Of a DNA stretch of 8,279 nucleotides, positions 1 through 7,255 are shown in pieces (the stretch's first letter is position 1; the number at the start of each line of letters is the position of its first letter). The stretch is taken from positions 1 through 8,279 of the forward strand of contig JAHZCM010000072.1 in assembly GCA_019422905.1 (NCBI GenBank). The letters are read 5' to 3'. The notes beneath the pieces were generated by a model. That model saw only the letters and a list, made by a program, of their open reading frames with translations, was not told where the DNA came from and made no database searches. Both the position numbers and the translations under genes were made by a program. The stretch is from Oscillospiraceae bacterium. Its GTDB lineage: Bacteria; Bacillota; Clostridia; Oscillospirales; Acutalibacteraceae.

Positions 1-1
1 C

Positions 2-1207
2 GCTTATATGGACAAGTACACCAACATCCGTGATTACTACAACAAGATGGATGAAAAGACCCTGTTCTACGCTTCCGAAGCGGACGGCTCCATCTACAGA
101 ATCCCGGGCGACGTTGCAGAGCCCTCTTGCGAGTGCCTCTGGATCCGCCAGGATTGGCTCGATAATCTCGGCCTTGAGGTTCCGACCACAATTGACGAGC
201 TTGAGGAAGTAATGCGCGCGTTCACAGAGGACGATCCGGACGGCAATGGCCAGAACGATACCTACGGCCTCGGCGGCGACGGTTATGACTTCCGCTCCTT
301 CTGGCCGTGGATCCAGTCCTATGACCAGACGCATTACAGCCGCTTCTGTGTGGACGATGACGGTGTCGTAACATACGGCCCGGCAAACGAAGGCACAAAG
401 AACTGGGTCAATGATGTTGCCGAGCTTTATAAGAAGGGCTACATTACCCCGAACATCACGCAGGATACAGACCGTGATCAGGAAATGGCAAACGGCGGCT
501 TCGGCGTTACCTATAGCTGGTGCGCATGGAACAACCCGGACGCGGCTGCCATGATGTCCTTCTATTCCTCGAACCCGGATGCAGAGTGGGTTCCGATCGA
601 TATGGTCGTTGGTGAGAACGGCGTCCCGCAGGAAGACCCGGCTACCTCCGCCGCTTGGGCATACTTTGGAATCACAAAGTCTGCGCAGGATCCGGAAAGA
701 CTCTTCGCGACCTATGACGACATGTGCTCTCTCGAGAACTATGTTGAGAGACGCTTCGGTATCGAAGGCGAGCACTATGAGTACGATGAGAACGGCACAT
801 ATGTTGCGATCATTGGCCCGGATTCCGAGGAGAACACCTCCCAGAACATCGGCCTGAAGATCTTCGATAACCCCTTCAACCGTAAGGACGAGGGCAACAT
901 TTCGAACACACCGGAAACAACGGCTCTCTTCAACAAGTCCGGCGAGAACAGCCGCTATGCTGCTGAGCACCTCGTTGAGTGGAAGGATCCGGCGTCTTTC
1001 GAGACATGGACCGAGTACAGCGCCGACATCGAGTCGCAGAAGGATCAGTACCTCTGGGGCGTTATCGCTGGTCAGGATTCCATTGAAAATTGGGATAACT
1101 ATATTGCTACGCTGAACGGCCTCGGCCTTGAGGAAGTTCTTGCTGAAGCAAATGAGGATTATGCTGCGCTGCAGGCAGAGATGGAAGCATATCTCGCTGA
1201 GCACTAA
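2..1207 (+). CDS. ABC transporter extracellular solute-binding protein (family 1), 5' truncated
   Basis: This is the C-terminal part of a sugar-binding lipoprotein of an ABC importer. The open frame runs to the window edge, so the true start and signal peptide lie outside; the ATG at 8 has no visible ribosome binding site and is probably internal. Counting from that Met, residues 46-88 are typical of the LipO/YtcQ/AlgQ-like binding proteins: IRQDWLDNLG, then VPTTIDELEEVMRAF, then an acidic Asp/Asn/Gly loop (D76-D84, DPDGNGQND) like the calcium-binding loop of this group. The rest is aromatic-rich (many Trp and Tyr), as in oligosaccharide binders. It ends in TAA and is followed by a hairpin terminator. 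The membrane subunits would be expected upstream. A mannoside or mannan-oligosaccharide ligand is inferred only from the beta-mannosidase and manA downstream. The family call is fairly sure; the ligand is not. Confidence 0.85.
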   Translation, partial: AYMDKYTNIRDYYNKMDEKTLFYASEADGSIYRIPGDVAEPSCECLWIRQDWLDNLGLEVPTTIDELEEVMRAFTEDDPDGNGQNDTYGLGGDGYDFRSFWPWIQSYDQTHYSRFCVDDDGVVTYGPANEGTKNWVNDVAELYKKGYITPNITQDTDRDQEMANGGFGVTYSWCAWNNPDAAAMMSFYSSNPDAEWVPIDMVVGENGVPQEDPATSAAWAYFGITKSAQDPERLFATYDDMCSLENYVERRFGIEGEHYEYDENGTYVAIIGPDSEENTSQNIGLKIFDNPFNRKDEGNISNTPETTALFNKSGENSRYAAEHLVEWKDPASFETWTEYSADIESQKDQYLWGVIAGQDSIENWDNYIATLNGLGLEEVLAEANEDYAALQAEMEAYLAEH

Positions 1208-1244
1208 TCATTCGATTTAGTTTATCCGCATAACCGAATAATGG

Positions 1245-1282
1245 ATGGGGAAGGGCGTACTGCCTTTCCCCATTCTTCATTT
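1245..1282 (+). terminator. Intrinsic terminator after the solute-binding protein gene
   Basis: A 12-bp stem (ATGGGGAAGGGC, 1245-1256, with GCCTTTCCCCAT, 1262-1273, including one G-U pair) closes a 5-nt loop and is followed by a T-rich run (TCTTCATTT). It lies 38 nt past the TAA of the binding-protein gene. It should separate that transcript from the mannosidase, which has its own promoter. Confidence 0.8.
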
Positions 1283-1353
1283 CCGACCTTTCTTTTAGTG
1301 ATTGTCGCCAAGTTTTTTGCACTTTTTCTGGATAGAAAATCATTGAAAAGGGC

Positions 1354-1382
1354 TTGCTTTTTGCTGAATCCTTCGATAGAAT
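1354..1382 (+). promoter_or_regulatory. Sigma-A-type promoter of the beta-mannosidase gene
   Basis: A -35 box TTGCTT (1354-1359) and a -10 box TAGAAT (1377-1382) are separated by exactly 17 nt. Transcription would start near 1389, giving a leader of about 63 nt before the ATG at 1452. An imperfect palindrome, AAAAG-6 nt-CTTTT (1346-1361), overlaps the -35 box and could be an operator, but this is only suggestive. The remainder of the 1208-1451 gap is AT-rich and shows nothing else I recognise. Confidence 0.65.
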
Positions 1383-1451
1383 GCAGGTAGCAAGGAGACA
1401 GGCCAAAAGGGCCCGTGTTCCGAAATTCATTCCCAAAGGAGTTTGTGTTTT

Positions 1452-3611
1452 ATGCATACGATTTCACTTGCCGGTGCATGGAAGCTGCGCGGCGAATTCA
1501 TCGATGTCACGGCCGACCGCTTTACGGAGGTTCTGCGTAAGCTGGATGCCGAGCCGGTTCGCCCCACGCTGCCGGGATTTTTGTCTTTGGAAGATCTGCC
1601 GCCGGAGATGCAGGCAAAATTTTTTGCCGAACCTGAAACCGCTTTCACAGTCATGAAAGATAAGGCGCCGAATGCGTTTCCGTCCAAAACCGGGTATATT
1701 CCCGCCACGGTTCCGGGCGACGTGACCACGGCGCTCATAGACAGCGGCATCATTGAGGAGCCGTTCCTCAAAACCAATACGAAGGACAATCTTTGGATTA
1801 AGGATCTGTCCTGGTGGTTTGTCAAGGAATTTGAAGTAACAGAGGATGTGCTGAACGAGGATATTGTCCGGCTGAATATCGAGATGCTGGATTTCAACGC
1901 CGATATTATCCTGAACGGCATGCGCGTTGCGCACCATGAAAATGCTTTCTGCGCGTTTTCCGAGGATATCAAGCGCTTTTTGCAGGTTGGCACGAACCAG
2001 CTTGTGATCCGTCTGACCTCCGGCATGGAGCTTCACTATCCGCATGACAGCGTTTCTTTCTACTGCGGCAGCGACAATGCGATCTGCGACCAGCGCGTAT
2101 ATACCCGCAAGCCGCAGTTTACCTATGGCTGGGACTGGTGCCAGCCGGTTCCGACCTGCGGCATCGGCCGCTCCATCGGAATCGAGGCGTTCAGCGGCGC
2201 AAAGGTTACGGCGGCCCGCGTGGATACGCTGAAGCTCTGCGGCAGCGACGCGGAGATCGAGTTCCACTTTGAGATCGAGAAATCCAACATGGTGCAGAGC
2301 GCGGAAACCGTGCTCGAATATGCGCTGGAGATAGACGGCGAGACCGCCTATACGGGCTGTCAGGAGCTGATGCTCGTCGGCGGCATCAACTATGCCTCGG
2401 AGCGTGTCACGCTTAAGGGCGCGAAGCTCTGGTGGCCGAACGGCTACGGCGAGCAGAAGCTGTATACCTTTACGGCCCGCTGCACGGCGAAGGGTGTTAC
2501 AAACGAAATGAAGCCGAAGAAAATTGGCGTCCGCACGGTTGAGCTTGACCTTTCAAAGCTCGAGGACGGCACGCGCAATTTCTTCTTCAAGGTCAACGGC
2601 GCGCGCATCTTCTGCAAGGGCGGCAACTGGGTGCCGACCGATTCCGTTTACCTGCGCACGCCGGACGAAAGCTACAAAACGCTTGTCAGCGAGGGCGCGG
2701 CGGCAAACTTCACGATGTTCCGCATGTGGGGCGGCGGCACGTATGAGCCGGATTGCTTCTATGAATACTGCTCGGAGTACGGCATCCTGCTGATGCACGA
2801 TTTCATGTATGCCTGCGGCTTTTACCCGGATCACATCGACAGCTTCCTTCAGGAGGCGGAGCGGGAGGCCGAGTATCAGACAAAGCGCCTCGCGCATTAT
2901 CCCTGCATGGCGGTCTGGACCGGCAACAACGAGATTGCCGAATCCTATACGGACTGGTTCCCGGCGCCGATCAAGCCGGAGCGCTTCTACGGCGAGAAGA
3001 TTTTCAACTACATTCAGCCGCGCGCCGTACACCGGAACAGCCCGCTGATCCCGTATATGCCGTCCTCCCCGTATTTCGGGGAGCGCGCCAATCTGACGGA
3101 GGAAGGCGACGTACACGCGTGGTCGTATTTCGGACGCGACCCGAAAACAAAGTTTAAGTTCGTCTATGAGCTGGAGGCTTTTGACCGCATTCCGGCGCGT
3201 TTCTCAAGCGAATACGGCTTCTTCGGCGCGCAGATGGAAAGCACGGTCCGCCGCTACCACGACGGCGAGGAAATGTCCTTTGACGGTGCGATCTGGAAGC
3301 ATCACGGCGAATTTGAGCGCAAGCGCGGCAACATTGACGGCGCAATCAACCGCCATATCACCGATTTCTCCACACTCGACGTACACAGCTACCTGATTTA
3401 CAGCGGCATCATGCAGGGCCTGCTCTATGCGGAGCTTGCCGAGGCAATGCGCCAGAAGCCGTACGGCGCGGGCGACCTGATCTGGATGTATAACGACTGC
3501 TGGCCGGAGACGGGCTGGACGATCATCGACTACTACCTGACGAGAAAGGTCTCGTTCTACTTCTTAAAGCGCGCTTTCCAGCCGAAGAAGCTGATCATCC
3601 GCAAGGCGTAG
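1452..3611 (+). CDS. GH2 beta-mannosidase, N-terminal and catalytic part, ended by an in-frame TAG
   Basis: The enzyme removes terminal beta-mannose from mannosides and manno-oligosaccharides, probably in the cytoplasm because no signal peptide is visible. The ATG at 1452 is chosen because AAAGGAG (1435-1441) lies 10 nt upstream; the TTG at 1443 is too close to that site. From this Met, residues 1-15 (MHTISLAGAWKLRGE) and the VPGDV motif near residue 87 begin the GH2 sugar-binding domain, with about 60 extra residues between them. The barrel holds KGGNWVPTD (about 389), FRMWGGG (about 423), GNNE with the acid/base Glu494, and FSSEYG with the nucleophile Glu587. YNDCWPETGW follows near 680. 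TAG at codon 720 stops it at 719 residues, short of the usual 800-900, just after the barrel; the missing C-terminal domain follows in the same frame. The gene fits upstream sugar uptake and downstream manA. The family is certain; whether the product is functional is open. Confidence 0.93.
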   Translation: MHTISLAGAWKLRGEFIDVTADRFTEVLRKLDAEPVRPTLPGFLSLEDLPPEMQAKFFAEPETAFTVMKDKAPNAFPSKTGYIPATVPGDVTTALIDSGIIEEPFLKTNTKDNLWIKDLSWWFVKEFEVTEDVLNEDIVRLNIEMLDFNADIILNGMRVAHHENAFCAFSEDIKRFLQVGTNQLVIRLTSGMELHYPHDSVSFYCGSDNAICDQRVYTRKPQFTYGWDWCQPVPTCGIGRSIGIEAFSGAKVTAARVDTLKLCGSDAEIEFHFEIEKSNMVQSAETVLEYALEIDGETAYTGCQELMLVGGINYASERVTLKGAKLWWPNGYGEQKLYTFTARCTAKGVTNEMKPKKIGVRTVELDLSKLEDGTRNFFFKVNGARIFCKGGNWVPTDSVYLRTPDESYKTLVSEGAAANFTMFRMWGGGTYEPDCFYEYCSEYGILLMHDFMYACGFYPDHIDSFLQEAEREAEYQTKRLAHYPCMAVWTGNNEIAESYTDWFPAPIKPERFYGEKIFNYIQPRAVHRNSPLIPYMPSSPYFGERANLTEEGDVHAWSYFGRDPKTKFKFVYELEAFDRIPARFSSEYGFFGAQMESTVRRYHDGEEMSFDGAIWKHHGEFERKRGNIDGAINRHITDFSTLDVHSYLIYSGIMQGLLYAELAEAMRQKPYGAGDLIWMYNDCWPETGWTIIDYYLTRKVSFYFLKRAFQPKKLIIRKA
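3609..3611 (+). other. In-frame TAG inside the beta-mannosidase reading frame
   Basis: The context is AAG GCG TAG GCC GGC. Both sides are in the same frame, with no length change needed to restore a normal GH2 C-terminus. The complete genes in this window end in TAA or TGA (TAA at 1207, TGA at 4127, TAA for manA, TAA for metG, TGA for queT), so TAG is not otherwise used as a terminator here. Codons one base away are CAG, AAG, GAG, TGG, TTG, TCG, TAC and TAT. A nonsense mutation or a sequencing/assembly error is the simplest reading; suppression or recoding is possible. No downstream insertion-like hairpin is obvious. Confidence 0.9.
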
Positions 3612-4127
3612 GCCGGCGCGCGCGTGACTGTCATCACCGAGACGTCAGAGCCTCTCACCCCGGAAATCACCTGCGGCTACATGACCTTTGACGGAAAGAC
3701 GGACAGCGTCTGCACAAAGACGGTCGAGGCCGCGCCGCATTCGTGGCAGCAGTTTGACCTTGCCGTCTGCAATGACCTGAAGGCCGGCTTCTACTTTGCG
3801 AAGGCGGAAGGCTTCGATACGGCGGACAGCCTGCGTGCCTATTACCGTGATTATGTATTCCCGGAAAGCGATGCAAAGATCGAGCGGGTCGAGCAGGACG
3901 GCAAGGATCTGCTGGTCACCGTTTCCGCTGATCTGTACACGCCGTTTGTCTACCTGATGACGAGTCACGACCGCGTGCATTACAGCGATAATTTCTTCAC
4001 CCTTTATCCGGACGAGAAAAAGACGGTTCGCGTGGAAAACTGCACCGAAACGCCCGTGCTGCACGTGGCGAAGACTATGCCGAGCGAAGAGGCGCAGAAA
4101 GCAAGCTACACCGATTCTTGGTTCTGA
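3612..4127 (+). pseudogene. C-terminal domain of the GH2 beta-mannosidase, separated by the TAG codon
   Basis: This stretch continues the mannosidase frame for 171 codons after the TAG and ends in TGA. The protein is beta-rich: ARVTVITETSEPLTPEI, a YMTFDGKTD turn, then DLLVTVSADLYTPFVYL and HYSDNFFTLYPDE. This is the pattern of the C-terminal immunoglobulin-like domain of GH2 mannosidases, where the sequence DNFFTLYPDE-KTVRV is typical. A GTG at 3624 could in principle start it, but the preceding bases (GCCGGCGCGCGC) hold no ribosome binding site, so separate translation is unlikely. With the upstream part the full frame is 891 codons, a normal family length. Composition does not change across the TAG, which argues for a recent event or a sequence error rather than a long-dead gene. 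Confidence 0.85.
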
Positions 4128-4358
4128 TCTTTGGTCGGCGCCGCGACGTACAGATCCTTACGGCGATGTGCGCACGGGGTGTACCACTTTAATTGTTAAT
4201 TGCGCGAATATCCGGCTTGACCCTAGGACTGAGCCGATGAGTGCGCTGTTTGTCCTTTTGAACGGGACGGCGTACACGTGGATTCCAAATTTGAAAAGAG
4301 CGGCTCGCCGATGTGCCCGAATCAGCCGCGCGTATCGTTTTATTGGGAGGAAAAAGTT
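4128..4358 (+). other. Intercistronic gap between the mannosidase and manA
   Basis: This 231-nt gap has no gene I can support. It starts with an interrupted inverted repeat (GATCT 4126-4130 with AGATC 4152-4156, inner GTCG/CGAC around GCGCCG) that has no T-run, so it is not a convincing terminator. A second inverted repeat, GCGGCT 4300-4305 with AGCCGC 4324-4329, lies just upstream of the manA ribosome binding site. I found no promoter with acceptable boxes and spacing, so manA may be read through from the mannosidase promoter or from a weak promoter I cannot see. Open frames here lack ribosome binding sites. Confidence 0.5.
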
Positions 4359-5453
4359 ATGGAGTCGTTTGAAAAGAAATGGTATACGGTGCCGTGGAAG
4401 CTGGTGCCGAACAAAATCGCGCGCTATCCCGGCGGCCGGGAGATCGACCGCTTCCGCGGCATTTTTCCGGGCGAGGATGACGGCCGCCCGGAAGCGTGGG
4501 TCGGTTCCGACACCCGCACGGTAAACGCCGCCGAAAAGGGCGACCCGAACGACGGGTGTGCGCAGGTCATTCTGCCGGACGGGACAAAATGCTACCTGTT
4601 TGAGGCCATCGGGGCGAACCCGGAGGCGGCGCTCGGCGCGGCGCACATTGCGCGAAACGGCGTGCTGGTCAAGCTTCTCGACGCGGAAAAGCAGCTCGGC
4701 CTGCAGACGCATCCGACGCGCGCTTATGCGAAGGCGTGGTTCCAGAGCGATTACGGCAAGGAAGAGAGCTGGTATGTGATCGGAAAGCGCGAGGACAGCC
4801 CGGAAACACCGTATGTCTATATGGGCTTTAAGGAGGGCGTCACGCGCGAGATGTTTGAGGAAGCGTTTGACCGCGGCGATATCCGCGCAATGGAGGATTG
4901 CTGCCATAAGATCCCGGTAGAGGTCGGCGATGCGTTCTTCATTCAGGCGGGCCTGCCGCATGCGATCGGCTGCGGGTGCTTTGTCGCGGAGGTGCAGGAG
5001 CCGAGCGACATCACGGTCGGCGCGCATAGGCTCGAAAGCGGCACGCCGGAGGAGCAGGCCTTTCACAAGGAGCGGCTGCTGGGCTGCTATATCTATAACG
5101 GAGCGGATTACGAGGAGAATCTGCGCCGCTACTGCATTGCGCCGAAGGTGCTCCGCACAGGCGAGTGGGGAACGGAAAGCGTCGTTATCGGAGAGGCGCA
5201 GACACCCTATTTCTCGTTTACCCGGCTTGAAGCGGGGCTGCCCGTCGCGCTGAAGCGCACCGGTACGCCGCAGATCGCGATCGTTCTGGAGGGAAGCGGC
5301 GCGCTCCGATGCGGGGAGACGGTCCTGCCGATTCGGAAAGCGGACGAGCTTTTCATTCCCTGCGGTGCCGGGGAGATCACGCTCACGCCGGAGGAAAAGA
5401 CCGTCCTGCTGCTCTGCAATCCCGCAGGCGCAGATTACGGCGAGCGCAAATAA
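4359..5453 (+). CDS. manA: Mannose-6-phosphate isomerase, class I
   Basis: ManA interconverts mannose-6-phosphate and fructose-6-phosphate in the cytoplasm with a bound zinc ion, feeding mannose into glycolysis. The ATG at 4359 follows GGGAGGA (4345-4351) at 7 nt; the frame is open further upstream to an ATG at 4278, but that start has no such site. The 364-residue product is close to the short Firmicutes type. Zinc ligands of the cupin core are visible: Q116 and H118 in GLQTHPT, E135 or E136 in KEESWYV, and H201 in GLPHAIG. EVQEPSDIT (211-219) is the conserved strand after the metal site. KRTGTP (299-304) and the final 60 residues form the second cupin-like half. Following beta-mannosidase, its role is most likely catabolic use of released mannose, although supply of mannose-6-phosphate for glycans is possible. 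A strong terminator follows 15 nt after TAA. Identity is sure. Confidence 0.95.
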   Translation: MESFEKKWYTVPWKLVPNKIARYPGGREIDRFRGIFPGEDDGRPEAWVGSDTRTVNAAEKGDPNDGCAQVILPDGTKCYLFEAIGANPEAALGAAHIARNGVLVKLLDAEKQLGLQTHPTRAYAKAWFQSDYGKEESWYVIGKREDSPETPYVYMGFKEGVTREMFEEAFDRGDIRAMEDCCHKIPVEVGDAFFIQAGLPHAIGCGCFVAEVQEPSDITVGAHRLESGTPEEQAFHKERLLGCYIYNGADYEENLRRYCIAPKVLRTGEWGTESVVIGEAQTPYFSFTRLEAGLPVALKRTGTPQIAIVLEGSGALRCGETVLPIRKADELFIPCGAGEITLTPEEKTVLLLCNPAGADYGERK

Positions 5454-5468
5454 GAGCACACGACAGAC

Positions 5469-5513
5469 AAAACACGGCGCCGGCTGCTTGCCAAGCAGCC
5501 GGCGCCGTGTTTT
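5469..5513. terminator. Bidirectional intrinsic terminator between manA and metG
   Basis: A perfect 21-bp inverted repeat (5469-5489 with 5493-5513) surrounds a 3-nt loop (GCC). The outer pairs are AAAA/TTTT and the inner stem is almost all G and C. Each strand therefore reads as a GC hairpin ending in a T-run, serving manA (stop at 5453) from the left and metG (stop at 5555) from the right. The T-run is only four bases and belongs to the stem. Confidence 0.88.
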
Positions 5514-5554
5514 ACGGACCGAAAGGAAGGAAAAGATTCAATGGCCGGATTGGA

Positions 5555-7153
5555 TTATTCTTCATCTGAAGGTGGTTCGATTCTGGAAAACAGAATCGAG
5601 ATTTCGGGAAGCGGCTTTCCGGGTGTTGCCGCCTGCACCGCCCAGTGCGTGCTTAGGCCGAGCCAGCGAATCAGCTTTTCCGAAGAAAATGGGAGGAACG
5701 GGGAGAGCAGAACCGCCAGATTGGCGATCAGGCAGGTGCAGTTATAGAGCGTATCGGCGCAGGCCTCCGGCGCGCTGGTCCTGGTTTTCCACGGCTCGTT
5801 TCGGTCGTAGTATTTGTTGCCGAAGCGCACAAGCTCAAAAGCGGTGTCGAGCGCATCCCGAATACGCGCCTTTTCAATCTTATCGCTCACTTCGGAGAAG
5901 GCGCGGGCGGTTTCCCGCACGACTGCCGGATCCGGCGTACCGTCCGGAACGGCATTTCCAAGATATTTGCGGATAAACGCAAGCGTGCGGTTTACGAAAT
6001 TTCCCCATGCGCCGACCAGCTCCGTGTTGTTCTGCTCGGCAAAGGCGCGGAAGGTGAAATCCATATCGCGCCTTTCCGGACCGTTTGCGAGGAAAAAGTA
6101 TCGGATGGCGTCCGGGTCATACTGCGCCACGAGATCCCGAACCCAAACCGCATGGTTCCGGCTTGTGGAGATTTTACGGCCCTCCAGCGTGGCGTACTCG
6201 CTCGATACGATAACATCCGGCAGGTGCAGCCCGCTGCCCTCCGCCAGTAAAAGCGCGGGCAAAATGATCGTGTGGAATGGGATGTTATCCTTGCCGTGTA
6301 CATAGTAATGCAGGGCGCTTTCGCCGAATACCGCTTCGAAGGGGATGCCGCGCTCCTCACAGAGCGCAGCGCTTGCGGAGAGATAGCCGAGCACGTTTTC
6401 GGCCCAGATATAGATTTTCTTCTGCTCAAAGCCCGGCTTCGGCACGGGGATGCCCCAGTCGAGATCGCGGGTGATGGCGCGGTCGCGTAGGCCCTCGTCC
6501 AGATATCGCTTTGTGAAGGCGACGGCGTTTTTCCGCCAGTGTGGGTGGCTCTCAAGCAGCGCTGTCAGCTCCTGCCTCAGCTCGGTCAGAAGCAGGAAAA
6601 GCTGCGTCGTCTCCCGAAAGACGACCGGCGAACCGCATTCGGCGCATTTGGCGTCGAGGAGTGTGTCGGCGTCCAGAATTTCGCCGCAGGCGTCGCACTG
6701 GTCGCCGCGCGCCGCCGCGCCGCAAACCGGGCAGAGCCCGATGACAAGGCGGTCCGTGAGGGGCTTTCGGCAGGCGGGGCAGCAGGCCTGCCGCTCGGCG
6801 CGCTCCGCGACGTACCGGCCGGCGTAGAGCCTTTTGTGAAACGCCTGTACGAATGCGATGTGGCACGGATCGGATGTTTTGGTGTACAGATCGTAGGAAA
6901 AGCCGAGCTTTTCGAAGGCATCGCAGAACTCCGCGTGGAACCGGTCGCTGATTTCCTCCGGGGTGCGTCCCTCCTGCCTGGCGCGAACCGTAATGGGTGT
7001 GCCATAGCAGTCGCTTCCGGAAACATAGAATACGGTTTCTCCTTTTAAGCGCCAGTACCGGGCGAGAACGTCGCCGGGCAGGAGCGCGGCAAGGTGGCCG
7101 ATGTGCAGGGAGCCGTTTGCATACGGCCATGCGCCGCCGATCAGGATATTCAT
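5555..7153 (-). CDS. metG: Methionyl-tRNA synthetase with four CxxC knuckles and a KISTS signature
   Basis: The enzyme charges tRNA-Met with methionine in the cytoplasm. The ATG at 7153 follows GAGG with an 11-nt gap and begins MNILIGGAWPYANG, typical of MetRS. HIGH is at 17-20. The connective-peptide region has four CxxC pairs (125/128, 141/144, 153/156, 170/173), the two-zinc arrangement of E. coli and archaeal-like enzymes. The class I lysine loop reads KISTS (327-331): the first Lys is present, but the second Lys of KMSKS is Thr. The anticodon-binding domain shows N385 and R389 in GNFVNRTLAF and W455 in RNEPWK, matching the E. coli residues that read CAU. At 532 residues it ends after this domain and lacks the C-terminal dimerisation/tRNA-binding module of the long bacterial form. 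It is controlled by an upstream T-box. It may be a second, MetRS2-like paralogue rather than the only MetRS; that is inference. Confidence 0.95.
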   Translation of the reverse strand: MNILIGGAWPYANGSLHIGHLAALLPGDVLARYWRLKGETVFYVSGSDCYGTPITVRARQEGRTPEEISDRFHAEFCDAFEKLGFSYDLYTKTSDPCHIAFVQAFHKRLYAGRYVAERAERQACCPACRKPLTDRLVIGLCPVCGAAARGDQCDACGEILDADTLLDAKCAECGSPVVFRETTQLFLLLTELRQELTALLESHPHWRKNAVAFTKRYLDEGLRDRAITRDLDWGIPVPKPGFEQKKIYIWAENVLGYLSASAALCEERGIPFEAVFGESALHYYVHGKDNIPFHTIILPALLLAEGSGLHLPDVIVSSEYATLEGRKISTSRNHAVWVRDLVAQYDPDAIRYFFLANGPERRDMDFTFRAFAEQNNTELVGAWGNFVNRTLAFIRKYLGNAVPDGTPDPAVVRETARAFSEVSDKIEKARIRDALDTAFELVRFGNKYYDRNEPWKTRTSAPEACADTLYNCTCLIANLAVLLSPFLPFSSEKLIRWLGLSTHWAVQAATPGKPLPEISILFSRIEPPSDEE

Positions 7154-7209
7154 TGTGTATCAAACCTCATTTCTAAAATTTAAGCTGGTAACAATTTTCT
7201 TTCGGGCAT

Positions 7210-7255
7210 AAAAAAACGCGCTCACCTCCCCGTAAAATACTGAGGGACGAGAGCG
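7210..7255 (-). terminator. T-box attenuator terminator
   Basis: On the minus strand CGCTCTCGTCCC (7255-7244) pairs with GGGAGGTGAGCG (7230-7219), a 12-position stem with two mismatches and a 13-nt loop, followed shortly by seven T (7216-7210). Its 5' arm overlaps the bases needed for the antiterminator, so the two structures exclude each other, as expected for a transcription-attenuating T-box. Confidence 0.88.

Noticed and set aside
1427..2267. Minus-strand open frames opposite the mannosidase start
   Set aside because: They overlap the catalytic gene antisense, share no family signature and lack ribosome binding sites.
3624..4127. Independent gene starting at GTG 3624
   Set aside because: There is no ribosome binding site before the GTG, and the protein is plainly the C-terminal domain of the mannosidase in the same frame, so I treat it as the part after the TAG.
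4126..4156. Hairpin after the mannosidase as a terminator
   Set aside because: The GATCT/AGATC and GTCG/CGAC pairs are interrupted and no T-run follows.
4217..4245. TTGACC at 4217 as a manA promoter
   Set aside because: At 17-nt spacing the -10 position reads AGTGCG, and no acceptable -10 box lies at 16-18 nt.
4158..5459. Long minus-strand open frame (433 codons) opposite manA
   Set aside because: It is antisense to a clearly conserved manA. Its translation is Arg/Ala-rich with no recognisable domain, as expected for the mirror frame of a GC-rich gene.
5541..5747. 68-codon plus-strand frame after the manA terminator
   Set aside because: It has a ribosome-binding-like site but lies antisense to the conserved 3' end of metG and has no family signature; only the upstream motif is kept, as a low-interest finding.
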